A DNA stretch of 64,000 nt. Source: Bacteroidota bacterium (lineage in GTDB: Bacteria; Bacteroidota; Bacteroidia; Bacteroidales; UBA10428). Each line of letters opens with the position of its first letter. The stretch's first letter is position 1. A program made the translations under genes and the position numbers. Positions 44,168 through 53,459 of the stretch are shown here, piece by piece. Below the pieces are notes generated by a model. It was not told where the DNA came from and ran no database searches. It was given only the letters and a program-made list of their open reading frames with translations. The DNA lies in the NCBI GenBank assembly GCA_023442525.1, contig JAEZZA010000016.1, forward strand, positions 42,841 through 106,840, given 5' to 3'.

Positions 44168-45823
44168 TTACTGCATAATTTCAAAAATCGGGCTTCCCGT
44201 GCAGGAATTCGGATAGGCTATATTCAGGAACGACGCTATTGTGGGCGCAATATCAATAATGTCGGTCTGTCTGGTGACATTGCCGCGGCCTATTTTCCAT
44301 CCGTACCAAATAAGTGGAACCCTTGAGTCGTACGAGTAAGAGGAAGTTCCTCCGGTCGATGCATCATTTTTCTCAACCCAGCCGGCTTTTAGGTTGATTA
44401 TCACATCACCCGACCGCTTCTGGTTAAAACTATTCTGAATTTTCCGGTACACACCGTCGGTGAAATTTGCAGTCTGCAACGTCTGAGAAGTTATGGTATT
44501 GGCTACTCCCGAAAATTGCAGCATAAATTGGGCTACATAATTCTGCATTTCGGAAAGCGACAGCTTGGAATCTTCAATAAGTGTATGATTCAGATAAATC
44601 TGCTGCGCATGATAGGCCCTAACCCACTCACCTCGTCCATACTTATTATTCAGAGCACTGATAAGCAGTGAAACGGCTCCTGTGTGATTGAAATACCCGG
44701 CAGGTATTTTATTGTCGTTCAGATAAGCCGGTATTTGAGCCACTCCATGATCTGAAGTCAGGAATACCAGGGCATTTTCCTTACCTACCTGTTCATCGAG
44801 GAAATTCAGAAAATGTGCTATTTCTTTATCGAGCCGCAAAAATGCATCTTCAACCTCCACCGAATTCGGGCCGAACAAGCTGCCGATATTCTCAAGTGAT
44901 GTCATGCAAATGGTGAGTACATCAGTATATTCATCTGCACCCAGTTGCTCATTAACTATAAGATTTACGGCAAAGTCCCTGGTATAGGTATTTCCAAAAG
45001 GTGTTTGATTAAGGAAGCCATAATCCACCTTATTTCGCTTAACTTCCGAGATTTCCTGGAGAAGATAAGGGAATGTAATCTGGCCCTTTAACCCGGTTTC
45101 ATACTTGTTTTTATCCGGCAGGCTTTCGATGTATTGATCAATAGGATAAAGCGTGTTCCATGTTTCCTTCAGGTAAATCGAAGGAAATTGCTTGGCATTA
45201 AAAGTGCTGACCCACTCAGGCAGTATATCTGTATAGTACGTGCTGGTAATCCAGTTACCGGTGCTTGGATCAAACCAGTAAGCACCATTGGCAGTATGCC
45301 CTGCTGAGAAAATCCCGGGAGCAGGCTCCATCGAAATGGAAAATACCTTTGATTTGAAATTGTTTGAAAGTCTCAATTCATCACCGAAGGTAGTACTCAT
45401 CAGGTTTTTGGGACTGAAATGACCGTTATCGTAATCTCCACCCACGGCTTTTTGCTGAGAATCCTCTGTACTTCCTTCAATCCTGTCCTGAAGGTACAAA
45501 TACCATTTCTGCCCCACGATCCCATGATCTGAAGGAGTTGTTCCCGTGGCTATACTGGCATGACCAACGCCCTGCTGCGAAAAGAAATAATTAAAGCTGG
45601 TGTTACGGCATATTGTACCACGATTCACCAGTTGTTTAAAACCGTTCTCATCAAGCTTCGACCAGAAACGTTGAATGTAATCGTATCGCATCTGGCTCAC
45701 AACTATGCCTACAACTATTTTCGGTTTTTCGGGAGGGATTTTCAGATCCTGTGAATGTAAGCAATTGACACTTAATACAAGGGCAGTTATATAGGCGGAA
45801 AAAATTTTGGCGATTCTGAACAT
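44168..45823 (-). CDS. PafA-like alkaline phosphatase family protein, catalytic residues lost
   Basis: 551 residues, near the length of PafA (about 546), with a signal peptide (~1-24). The fold-defining stretches align throughout. Compared with the Elizabethkingia PafA active site as I know it: zinc ligand D38 is Ser43 (V-V-S-Q-M-R); nucleophile T79 is Gln84 (S-Q-Q-G-V-G-H); N100 is Gln105; K162 and R164 are Glu166 and Ala168 (S-M-E-P-A-P-G); zinc ligands D305 and H309 are Glu311 and Ser315; H486 is Arg501 (Y-D-S-R-V-P-L). D352/H353 remain (Asp358-His359). The core is intact, so this looks like a periplasmic pseudo-phosphatase under selection, not a decaying gene. Convergent with the DUF5686 gene. 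Confidence 0.85.
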   Translation of the reverse strand: MFRIAKIFSAYITALVLSVNCLHSQDLKIPPEKPKIVVGIVVSQMRYDYIQRFWSKLDENGFKQLVNRGTICRNTSFNYFFSQQGVGHASIATGTTPSDHGIVGQKWYLYLQDRIEGSTEDSQQKAVGGDYDNGHFSPKNLMSTTFGDELRLSNNFKSKVFSISMEPAPGIFSAGHTANGAYWFDPSTGNWITSTYYTDILPEWVSTFNAKQFPSIYLKETWNTLYPIDQYIESLPDKNKYETGLKGQITFPYLLQEISEVKRNKVDYGFLNQTPFGNTYTRDFAVNLIVNEQLGADEYTDVLTICMTSLENIGSLFGPNSVEVEDAFLRLDKEIAHFLNFLDEQVGKENALVFLTSDHGVAQIPAYLNDNKIPAGYFNHTGAVSLLISALNNKYGRGEWVRAYHAQQIYLNHTLIEDSKLSLSEMQNYVAQFMLQFSGVANTITSQTLQTANFTDGVYRKIQNSFNQKRSGDVIINLKAGWVEKNDASTGGTSSYSYDSRVPLIWYGWKIGRGNVTRQTDIIDIAPTIASFLNIAYPNSCTGSPIFEIMQ

Positions 45824-45966
45824 GAGTTATCTTTGATAAAAATAGTAATCTGTGAACGGCAAATATATATTATTGTTGTTAGCGTCCGACTGTTTTTTAT
45901 ACACCAAAACTGTCAGTTTTTGGTCACGATAAAGATTATTACAATTCATAATATTAAGCTAAAAGA

Positions 45967-47160
45967 ATGATACAACAAGTTCCATCCGGCGAGCTGGTAT
46001 CGCGGGAAAAGCGTTTCAGACAGGAAATGGATAAGATATATGGCGACTGGAAACTAGCAGTTATTTTCAGCAAGATCAACCTGTACTATTTCACAGGCAC
46101 CATGCAGGAAGGTATGTTGTTTTTCCCCCGTGATGGAGATTCTGTATTTTGGGTGAGGAGGAGTTACGACAGGGCACGGGCTGAATCGCATCATCACGAT
46201 ATACGGCAAATGGAAAGTTTCAGGGATGCCGCCGCTGAATATAAAACGGTACCTGAAAGTATTTTCATTGAAACCGAATTTATACCGATTGCATTCCTGA
46301 AAAGATTTCAGAAATATTTTCCATTTAAAGACGTATGTTCTCTTGACTCAGTAGTAGGGACAGTGCGTTCGGTAAAAAGTGAATACGAGCTCGGAATTAT
46401 GATCCGGGCGGGCGAAGCACATCGGAAGGTACTTGAAGAAAGGGTTCCGGCCTTGCTGTATGAAGGAATGAGCGAAGTGGATCTTGCCGGATTGCTGTAT
46501 AACGCAATGTTGAAAGAAGGGCATCATGGCGTTGCCCGCTTTGGGATGTTTGATACCGAAATGGCTATCGGCCATCTGGCATTTGGAGAAAGCAGTCTCT
46601 ACCCGACCAGCTTCAACGGGCCGGGTGGAAATTACGGAATGAGTGCGGCTGTTCCATTGCTGGGAAGCCACAACAAAAAGCTGAAGAAGGGCGACCTGGT
46701 ATTTATTGATATCGGTTTTGGGATTGACGGCTATCATACCGATAAAACGCTGAATTATGTTTTCGGAGGACAACCCAAACCCGAAATATTAGATGAACAT
46801 AATAAGTGTCTGGAAATTCAGTTTCAGGTTGCCGAACTTCTCAAACCCGGAGTGGCTCCGTCAATGATTTATGAAAAAATCATGGGCAGCCTGTCACCTG
46901 ATTTTCTGGAGAATTTCATGGGATTTGGAAACCGGCAGGTGAAATTCCTGGGACATGGAATCGGACTGGTAATTGATGAAGTTCCTGTTATTGCCAAAGG
47001 CTTTGACCGTCCGCTCGAAGAAAATATGGTCCTGGCCGTGGAGCCCAAAAAAGGTATTCGCGATTTTGGCATGGTAGGAATAGAAAATACTTTCCTGGTT
47101 ACTCCCGAAGGCGGAAAATGCCTTACAGGATCGTCAAGAGGACTTGTTCAGGTAAAGTGA
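45967..47160 (+). CDS. M24-family metallopeptidase (Xaa-Pro aminopeptidase-like)
   Basis: 397 residues. N-terminal creatinase-like domain (1-150) and pita-bread domain with all five dimetal ligands: Asp248, Asp259 (D-I-G-F-G-I-D-G-Y-H-T-D), His330 (G-H-G-I-G-L), Glu359 (A-V-E-P-K-K-G) and Glu373 (G-I-E-N-T). Cytoplasmic peptidase cleaving N-terminal residues, probably X-Pro. A TTTG-N18-TATCTTTG promoter-like pair lies about 130 bp upstream, inside the start of the divergent gene. Confidence 0.88.
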   Translation: MIQQVPSGELVSREKRFRQEMDKIYGDWKLAVIFSKINLYYFTGTMQEGMLFFPRDGDSVFWVRRSYDRARAESHHHDIRQMESFRDAAAEYKTVPESIFIETEFIPIAFLKRFQKYFPFKDVCSLDSVVGTVRSVKSEYELGIMIRAGEAHRKVLEERVPALLYEGMSEVDLAGLLYNAMLKEGHHGVARFGMFDTEMAIGHLAFGESSLYPTSFNGPGGNYGMSAAVPLLGSHNKKLKKGDLVFIDIGFGIDGYHTDKTLNYVFGGQPKPEILDEHNKCLEIQFQVAELLKPGVAPSMIYEKIMGSLSPDFLENFMGFGNRQVKFLGHGIGLVIDEVPVIAKGFDRPLEENMVLAVEPKKGIRDFGMVGIENTFLVTPEGGKCLTGSSRGLVQVK

Positions 47161-47176
47161 GCTGAAAGTACTGATA

Positions 47177-48433
47177 TCAGATTATCTCAAGCAGGGTAAT
47201 TTCAGGGAGAACTCCCAGCCGGCCGTTGTACCCGATGAAACCGAAACCACGGTTTACATACAGATACTGGTTTCCCTCACGGTAAAGTCCTGCCCATTGC
47301 CTGTAAATATATTGTGCAGGGCTCCATTTGAAAGTTTTAAAATCGACACCCAATTGCATTCCATGAGTATGTCCGCTCAGGGTGAGGTTAACATCAGGAT
47401 GGCCCGGTCTGACTTTGGCATCCCAATGCGTAGGATCGTGGCTTAAAAGTATTTTGAGTGGTATACCCGATTCAGCGAGTCCTTTGGTGGCTTTTGATAA
47501 ATCGCCATATTTATGGAACCTGGGGCTGGCACCCCAGTTCTCAGAGCCGATAAGGGCAAATTCAGCACCATTGTGCCGGAGAATTACATTCTCATTTAAC
47601 AGCAAATTCCATCCCATGGCTTTTTGCTGTTTCTTAAGCTGTTCAAAATCTTTATTTTTAGCTTCCAGCGAAGGCCAGTTCAGATAATCGCTGTAATCGT
47701 GATTTCCCAGTACGGAATAAACTCCCAAAGGAGCATCCAGTTTCCGTAATATCCCTTCATAAGGTTCAAGTTCCTCCGAACGGTAATTAACCAGGTCGCC
47801 TGTAAAAACAATAATATCGGGTTTTTCCGCCAGTGCCATCTCGATACCTTCCTTTACACCTGCCGGATTGTCAAAACTGCCGGTATGAATGTCGGATATC
47901 TGAGCTATTCGCAACTTCTTTAATTCTTTGGGCAGGCTGTCGATTGAAACAGGCACATATCTGAGTTTGTAACGATAACGGTTTGACATCCCGTAACCCA
48001 GGCTGGCTGTAAAAAGCGCGCCGGTTGCCAATGCAGCTGAGGATATAAACTGCGACCGTGTGATGGTATTTTCCTGAACAGGCTTGCGTTTTGCTCTGTC
48101 GGGAATTGAAACCAGGAATTTTGCCACTGCTTTAAGGAGGATAAGGATATCACCGGCAAACATAATTCCAGCAACGACAAATTTCCCGAAAAACACACCG
48201 ATAAGCAGGTTAACCAGGGTTTTCATGAACAGATTAGGCCATTCGGTAGTGGCCCAATTCCGGAAAACTATTAATGATACAATAACGGAGATACTAAGCA
48301 GTATATATAACAGTAAAGCTACTCTCCTTGTAATTCGGCCGAGATTTTTAGTGGCCTTATGAACAGCAACAAGACAGTAATACTCAATTAAGGGTATGAT
48401 AAGACTAATGACCAGAACTTGTTTCGAAAGCAT
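47177..48433 (-). CDS. Membrane-anchored metallophosphoesterase (YkuE/YaeI-like)
   Basis: 418 residues. Hydrophobic helices at the N-terminus (1-110) precede a calcineurin-like phosphoesterase domain: Q-I-S-D-I-H-T-G (site 1), G-D-L-V-N-Y-R, G-N-H-D-Y, L-S-H-D-P, S-G-H-T-H-G-M-Q. All metal-binding motifs present. An internal hydrophobic run with S-A-A-L-A-T-G-A-L-F sits between, like a second membrane anchor. Acts on a phosphodiester outside or at the membrane; substrate unknown. Confidence 0.88.
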   Translation of the reverse strand: MLSKQVLVISLIIPLIEYYCLVAVHKATKNLGRITRRVALLLYILLSISVIVSLIVFRNWATTEWPNLFMKTLVNLLIGVFFGKFVVAGIMFAGDILILLKAVAKFLVSIPDRAKRKPVQENTITRSQFISSAALATGALFTASLGYGMSNRYRYKLRYVPVSIDSLPKELKKLRIAQISDIHTGSFDNPAGVKEGIEMALAEKPDIIVFTGDLVNYRSEELEPYEGILRKLDAPLGVYSVLGNHDYSDYLNWPSLEAKNKDFEQLKKQQKAMGWNLLLNENVILRHNGAEFALIGSENWGASPRFHKYGDLSKATKGLAESGIPLKILLSHDPTHWDAKVRPGHPDVNLTLSGHTHGMQLGVDFKTFKWSPAQYIYRQWAGLYREGNQYLYVNRGFGFIGYNGRLGVLPEITLLEII

Positions 48434-48525
48434 ATTTCAAAATAAAATATAACAACCGTTGGTTACCTGAGTTTAACCAGCGATATTATTTTCAAAGATA
48501 TTTGAAAATGTTTCGAAATACCAAA

Positions 48526-48912
48526 TCAGACGAGGTCGATTGCCTTGCGGAGTTTTTCCTGTACTTCTGAGGCCATGGGACCCAGCTTCTCATTTTTAAT
48601 TGCCATCATGGAGGCCACAGGATCAACTGCAGATATCTCGGTCATGCCATTTTCCTTATCAATCACCAGAACATTGCAGGGAAGCATAACTCCGATTTTT
48701 TCCTCAGTTTTAACTGCCTCGTAGGCAAATGAAGCATTGCACGCACCCAGAATTTTATATTTTTTGAAATCTACATTTAATTTTTCCTTAAACTTTTCTT
48801 TCAGGTCGATTTCCGTGATCACGGCAAAACCTTCGGTTTTCAGGGCTTCAGTAGCGCGTTTAACTGCATCATCAAATCCTGCCCTGACTATCCTGCTGTA
48901 AAAATATGACAT
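48526..48912 (-). CDS. DUF302 domain protein
   Basis: 128 residues, the single DUF302 domain (V-K-R-A-T-E-A-L-K-T-E-G-F-A-V-I-T-E-I-D, K-I-L-G-A-C-N-A-S-F-A-Y-E-A-V, I-G-V-M-L-P-C-N-V). The C-x-x-S region and P-C-N are conserved. Role unknown, often linked to sulfur or heavy-metal stress. Starts 2 bp after the DUF2892 gene in the same direction. Confidence 0.88.
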   Translation of the reverse strand: MSYFYSRIVRAGFDDAVKRATEALKTEGFAVITEIDLKEKFKEKLNVDFKKYKILGACNASFAYEAVKTEEKIGVMLPCNVLVIDKENGMTEISAVDPVASMMAIKNEKLGPMASEVQEKLRKAIDLV

Positions 48913-48914
48913 CT

Positions 48915-49118
48915 CTATTTTTGTTTATTGGTCCGTATTTTCAGAAAGTAGTAAAGGGGGCAGAAGTTAACAAGACTTGTAAGAACAAGAATGGTTGCAA
49001 CAATGAGCGAAACTATGGCCCATGGGCCGTTTATTACATCGGCAAGCAGTAAGATGAGAAGTACAGCGGCAACAATAAGCCTCACGTACCTGTCGGCAGC
49101 CCCTAGATTTTTAAGCAT
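48915..49118 (-). CDS. DUF2892 (YgaP-like) small membrane protein
   Basis: 67 residues with two hydrophobic helices (about 13-28 and 31-47) and the start M-L-K-N-L-G-A-A-D-R-Y-V-R-L, N-F-C-P-L-Y: DUF2892, the membrane part of YgaP-type rhodanese proteins. Two-gene unit with DUF302. Confidence 0.82.
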   Translation of the reverse strand: MLKNLGAADRYVRLIVAAVLLILLLADVINGPWAIVSLIVATILVLTSLVNFCPLYYFLKIRTNKQK

Positions 49119-49200
49119 AAGAATTTACAGTTTGGTCTTATATCCAACAATTGGTATTCGTAAATGTTTAGTGTTTTCCCTTAAAAGTAGAACAAAAATT

Positions 49201-49257
49201 CAATGTGCCAATGTACCAATGAGCTAATGTGCTGATGTGCTGATGTTGCTAATGTAG
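49201..49257. repeat. CATTGGCACATTA-type tandem repeat, copy A
   Basis: Irregular repeats of CAATGTGCCAATGTACCAATGAGC-like 8- to 10-mers. On the minus strand it reads as the CACATTGG / CACATTAG family also present at 60514-60580. Lies between the CHAT gene end and the DUF2892 start. Confidence 0.6.
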
Positions 49258-49260
49258 AGA

Positions 49261-52089
49261 TCAGAGTTCCGTGCCTTGCAGTGACTTCCTCACAAGTACA
49301 ACCACCAACCCCGCCACCAGGATTACACCAATAACAACCACCGGAAAACGGAATCTGTGTTTCAATGGTTTTGAGTCGCCCGTTATTACAAAGCCAGCCC
49401 AATAGGCAGGATGTGCTATGGCAGAATTCTCAATATAATCCAGTTTGGCTTCACGCAGTGCTTCGGCTTTATCCATTCCTTTCTTCAGATTCCGGTTAAA
49501 CTGTACCATCACTTCGCGTGACGATTTATCGTTGATTTTCCACAGACTCATCAAAAGACTCCGGCAACCGGCATAACGAAATGCCCTTGCCAGGCTTATT
49601 ATTCCTTCACCGTATTTAAAACTGCCGGTTCCGGTTTCACATCCGCTGAGCATAATAAGCTCCGAATTCAATTCCATGTTATACAGATCGCTGATATATA
49701 GAAGCCCTTCGTCGTTTTCAGTATGAGACGGCGAAAAAATCATGCACGACAATCTGGAGTCATCATCATTGATAATAGTATGCAGAGCCAGGTGAATAAT
49801 ATTATACTTGTTTGCATTAGCAGTAAAATTGACGTCGGTGGCCTGGTTGCCGATAAACGAACTGCCTTTCCAAACATCACTGCACAACTCGATTTCATCC
49901 CGGCCCGAAATCAGTGGAACCAGGACATTACCTAAATCCGGCCGGTTTAAATGGCCTGATTCGTACTCAGGAGCAAAACCCAAATATCGCAATCTCCGGT
50001 TTTCGGCTTTATCCGTGCGCTTCATCAACATCGACGCGGAATATTCATACGATACCGGGTATTCTTTAATCAGATAGGGCAGATCTCCGTAGTTTACAGG
50101 CTTTTCTGCCGAAGATATGAGGAGGGCCTCAAAGGGCAGATAACAAAGCTGTCCGTCCGGCACAATAGTCAGTTTATTTATTTTTCCACCTGATTCCCTG
50201 ATAACCGGCTCGATCAACTGTCGGTATAAATATCGTGAGCTGCGGATAAAACTATTTAACATAGTAGCATCCCTGGCCATTTCAGAAACTTTATCGACAT
50301 TCATCTGTCCGGTATATTGACTAAAAGAATTATTAAAACTCCCATCTTTATCAATCAACTTCAACACGGCTTTCGATTCAGAAACACCCGCTATGTAAAT
50401 TCTGTCATTGGCCGTATAATACATGATTATCATTTCGCCGGTGCCTTTCACTACCTCCTGTACCTGTTCAATAGTCACAGATTCCCTGGCGTATTTTAAA
50501 TTGTAATATTCGGGATATCGTTTTTCAATATCGGAAATCAGATTGATGTATTCCAATTGCTTGTCATCATATCTGATCAGATCACTGATATCATCTTTGT
50601 TTCTATCATAATTCAGGTGACTTTGAAGATACGAAAGTTCACCTCTTAGCCTTGTTTCTTTCTCCAGCACATCACCGGGAATGCCTGAGAATTTTCTGGC
50701 ATTGATTTCATAAACTTTATCCAACAGAATATTTGCTTTGTTTTTTTCCATAAAATGAAAGCACTTTTCAATGTATTCCTGCATCCCTGTGCTTTCAAAT
50801 CCCTTCCAGGCAATCTCTGTACCCAGACCTGCTATCTCCGACTGTAATTCCGATCTTGATTCCTTTGATTCATGGTTGAACTGTTCCCGCCGGCTCAAGT
50901 CATTCAGATACAAGGCAGATTCCAGTAAAACTAATCCTGAATCCAGATCCTTAATCGCCCTGCTTTGACTATACCATTCGTTATATAATCGGGCTGTTTC
51001 TATTTTTACGTTCATGATCTCAAGAGACGAGAATGCATTTTTCCCTGCCTTTTGATAGAACTGATGTGCTGTTTCGAAATTTCTTTTACTTCTGTAAACG
51101 TTTCCGATTCCGCAATATGATCGCGCTTTTGAAGGATGTACATCAGAAAAAATCCGGTCAGAATATTCAATGCTTTTGTTATAATAAAATAAGGCGCTGT
51201 CGGGCTTCGCATCATTATAGTAGATATCACCCAGTAATCTGAATCCGTTTATATAATTTGGATCGTTTTCAGAAAACAAGCGCATCGATTTCCTGGTGAA
51301 ATATATAGCACTGTCGTATTTGTTTTCGGTCCCGTAATAACTTGCATTCAGAAGGTAAAGCGATTTCAGGTCGCGACGGACATACAATTTCCGGGGATCG
51401 TTTTCCAACACCCGTATTGCATTTTTCAGAGAACTGAAAGCATTTTCGATTTCACCTGTGGAATGCTCATACTGAGCTTTATACATCAGGTATAAGGCTT
51501 CAGAGTAAGCAAAATCCTCAGGAGATTGATTATACCGCCTGGCCAGGTCAAAGTAACGGATCGATTTATCAAGCAATCCAATATTGAAATATGACTGTCC
51601 CAGGTAATTATAAACTGCAAACAGAATATCACTGTTTTGGGTTAAGGGGTCGGAATCGGGAGGGACTATTTTAAGGAATTCTTCAATGGTGCGGTCGAAA
51701 TTTCCCATGGCATAATTGTATGTCCCGCTTGCGTGGATCATATTGGCCATGATCATTCTTCCGGTATCACTGGCGATCAATTCATTGTAATTTTCGGTCA
51801 AAATTTTCATTCCGTCGACCACATAATTATGAAGATCTTCAATTTCTCCATAATTCTCTGCCGACCAGCATAACGTGTAGTATCCGATGAGCATATAATC
51901 CGCTCTGCCGATCTTTGATGACAGCCGGATAATCTCATTGCAATTCTGTTTTACAACAGAGTAGTTGTCGCGATAATCAGTTGTTTCAGAAAGAAAACCT
52001 ATCCTCTTGATATCACTGGTCTGGTCTGCTGAAATGAAAATGAAAGTGTAAAGCAGATAGAATAAAACCGCTAAAAGTCTATTGACCAT
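49261..52089 (-). CDS. Exported TPR-CHAT (caspase-like) protein with C-terminal membrane anchor
   Basis: 942 residues. Signal peptide (1-22), TPR-type helical repeats (about 55-420; e.g. A-V-Y-N-Y-L-G-Q-S-Y-F-N-I-G and F-R-L-L-G-D-I-Y-Y-N-D-A), then a CHAT domain (about 620-905) with catalytic-type His770 (H-L-A-L-H-T) and Cys817 (L-S-G-C-E-T-G), L-A-R-A-F-R-Y-A-G-C-R-S-L-L-M-S-L-W-K-I-N-D. A hydrophobic helix at 915-933 is the probable anchor. CHAT is a caspase-fold peptidase; substrate unknown. It overlaps the upstream small gene by 19 bp and lies downstream of a sigma-factor group. Confidence 0.88.
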   Translation of the reverse strand: MVNRLLAVLFYLLYTFIFISADQTSDIKRIGFLSETTDYRDNYSVVKQNCNEIIRLSSKIGRADYMLIGYYTLCWSAENYGEIEDLHNYVVDGMKILTENYNELIASDTGRMIMANMIHASGTYNYAMGNFDRTIEEFLKIVPPDSDPLTQNSDILFAVYNYLGQSYFNIGLLDKSIRYFDLARRYNQSPEDFAYSEALYLMYKAQYEHSTGEIENAFSSLKNAIRVLENDPRKLYVRRDLKSLYLLNASYYGTENKYDSAIYFTRKSMRLFSENDPNYINGFRLLGDIYYNDAKPDSALFYYNKSIEYSDRIFSDVHPSKARSYCGIGNVYRSKRNFETAHQFYQKAGKNAFSSLEIMNVKIETARLYNEWYSQSRAIKDLDSGLVLLESALYLNDLSRREQFNHESKESRSELQSEIAGLGTEIAWKGFESTGMQEYIEKCFHFMEKNKANILLDKVYEINARKFSGIPGDVLEKETRLRGELSYLQSHLNYDRNKDDISDLIRYDDKQLEYINLISDIEKRYPEYYNLKYARESVTIEQVQEVVKGTGEMIIMYYTANDRIYIAGVSESKAVLKLIDKDGSFNNSFSQYTGQMNVDKVSEMARDATMLNSFIRSSRYLYRQLIEPVIRESGGKINKLTIVPDGQLCYLPFEALLISSAEKPVNYGDLPYLIKEYPVSYEYSASMLMKRTDKAENRRLRYLGFAPEYESGHLNRPDLGNVLVPLISGRDEIELCSDVWKGSSFIGNQATDVNFTANANKYNIIHLALHTIINDDDSRLSCMIFSPSHTENDEGLLYISDLYNMELNSELIMLSGCETGTGSFKYGEGIISLARAFRYAGCRSLLMSLWKINDKSSREVMVQFNRNLKKGMDKAEALREAKLDYIENSAIAHPAYWAGFVITGDSKPLKHRFRFPVVVIGVILVAGLVVVLVRKSLQGTEL

Positions 52090-52604
52090 TCCAATGAATC
52101 TGTTTTCACAGTACCATCATCGGCATTGTATGTTACATTAAATTTCATTTCCAGCCGGTCGCCTTCTCTCGATTGAATTACCTCGGGAATATGTATGGTT
52201 TGGATATTTGTAAGTTCGGAATAACTCTGTTCGATATTGATTGTCCTGCCATTAAACAGTAATTCAACGCTGTCGAGCGCATTTATCGTGAAATAGTTGA
52301 ACGACCGGATGTCATCCATTTTGGGCGGAGGAGTAGGTGAAGGAGGTTTCTTAATTGTAACCGTCATAAATTTCTCGTTCTCAAAATCGCGGACCTGCTC
52401 CATCGTCTTTTCTACATGCTTGTCAATTAAATTCAAAAGTAATGAATTGCTTCTGACATCAGGATTTTCAAGAATTTCATTCATGTGTGTAAGTTCAGAT
52501 CTAATTGAGGGAGCAGTATACAGATAGATACTCCCTGAATTTTCTGTATCTGTCTCCTGAAGGACAATGGTGTCATCAGGATGTAATAGCGTATCTGTTT
52601 TCAT
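52071..52604 (-). CDS. Small unknown protein co-translated with the CHAT gene
   Basis: 177 residues from ATG 52604 (a longer frame to 52670 lacks support). No signal. Residues 1-95 are polar and helical (I-D-K-H-V-E-K-T-M-E-Q-V-R-D), a proline linker (P-S-P-T-P-P-P-K) near 107-114 follows, and 115-177 look like a small beta domain (L-F-N-G-R-T-I-N-I-E, L-E-M-K-F-N-V-T-Y). I recognise no family. Overlap with the CHAT gene suggests the two products act together; it could be substrate, inhibitor or partner. Confidence 0.7.
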   Translation of the reverse strand: MKTDTLLHPDDTIVLQETDTENSGSIYLYTAPSIRSELTHMNEILENPDVRSNSLLLNLIDKHVEKTMEQVRDFENEKFMTVTIKKPPSPTPPPKMDDIRSFNYFTINALDSVELLFNGRTINIEQSYSELTNIQTIHIPEVIQSREGDRLEMKFNVTYNADDGTVKTDSLEWSIDF

Positions 52605-52680
52605 ACATAAATGGTTAAGGTTATCATATATATAACCTCTGTTTTTTGAAATTGTTAAATGGAAAAACAAATCATTGCAG

Positions 52681-52727
52681 GCTACAGGCTACAGGCTACA
52701 GGGTTTCAGAGTTTCAGAGTTTCAGAG
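52681..52727. repeat. Simple tandem repeats upstream of the CHAT operon
   Basis: GCTACAG three times (52681-52701), two bases, then TTTCAGAG three times (52704-52727). They lie 77 bp upstream of the start of the small partner gene. Further GACTGCATG-like repeats follow to 52830, with a palindrome GCAGTCTGGAGACTGC at 52757-52772. Confidence 0.75.
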
Positions 52728-52835
52728 TTAGACTATATATGAATATGATACCGTTGGCAGTCTGGAGACTGCGAGTAGGGGTTGTAAACTGTCGGACTGT
52801 TCGACTGCATGACTGCATGGCTGCCCGACTGGATT

Positions 52836-53417
52836 TTATTCCCCCGTTTTATTGTAATATATCACCTTAAACTTATTCCCATCAAACCGGATCAGGTTCA
52901 GACACGCATTTTTAAGCCGCGTCTTAAAACTACCAAACTCACCACCGGAAATGGTATATAAAACAGTATTTATCCAGGCTCCGTGAGAGATCACAATCAC
53001 CCTTCTTCCCGGGTATAAATCCTTAATATTGTTGACTGCCTTAAACGCCCTTGCTCTTAAATCTTCAAATTCCTCCTGGCCGGGAAATTTCCCGTCGGGA
53101 AAACGGCTACGCCGTTCTTCAGGAAGCAACCCCGACGCCTCTCCATAGTCGCGTTCATGCAGATCGGGCATAATCACTGGGTCGGGTAACAACAACCGGA
53201 CGGCAATGATCTGTGCAGTTTCAAGGGCACGTTTCAGGGGACTCGACAAAATAATATCCCAATTTGATTTTTCAAGTAAGGATACCAGTTTCAGGGCCTG
53301 GGCCCTGCCGGCCTCATTCAGCTCTATATCCTCCCTGCCTTGCAGCCGGCCCGATGCATTCCAGTCGGTTTCCCCATGCCGAACCAGGCAAATGTCCGTA
53401 AATATGTATGAGTCCAT
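52836..53417 (-). CDS. Histidine phosphatase family protein
   Basis: 193 residues. L-V-R-H-G-E-T-D-W-N gives the phospho-acceptor His14; R-A-L-E-T-A-Q near 66, L-H-E-R-D-Y-G (acidic), and I-S-H-G-A-W carry the second Arg/His set: the RHGE phosphatase / phosphoglycerate-mutase-like superfamily, alpha-ribazole-phosphatase-type. It lies between the membrane TPR protein and the CHAT pair on the same strand. Confidence 0.88.
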   Translation of the reverse strand: MDSYIFTDICLVRHGETDWNASGRLQGREDIELNEAGRAQALKLVSLLEKSNWDIILSSPLKRALETAQIIAVRLLLPDPVIMPDLHERDYGEASGLLPEERRSRFPDGKFPGQEEFEDLRARAFKAVNNIKDLYPGRRVIVISHGAWINTVLYTISGGEFGSFKTRLKNACLNLIRFDGNKFKVIYYNKTGE

Positions 53418-53459
53418 TAAACTGCGAAAATAACAATTTAACGGCTGTTTAAAATGATC

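Noticed and set aside
45806..45835. TTTG-N18-TATCTTTG promoter for the M24 gene
   Set aside because: Good sequence but about 130 bp from the gene and overlapping the coding start of the divergent gene; noted, not annotated.
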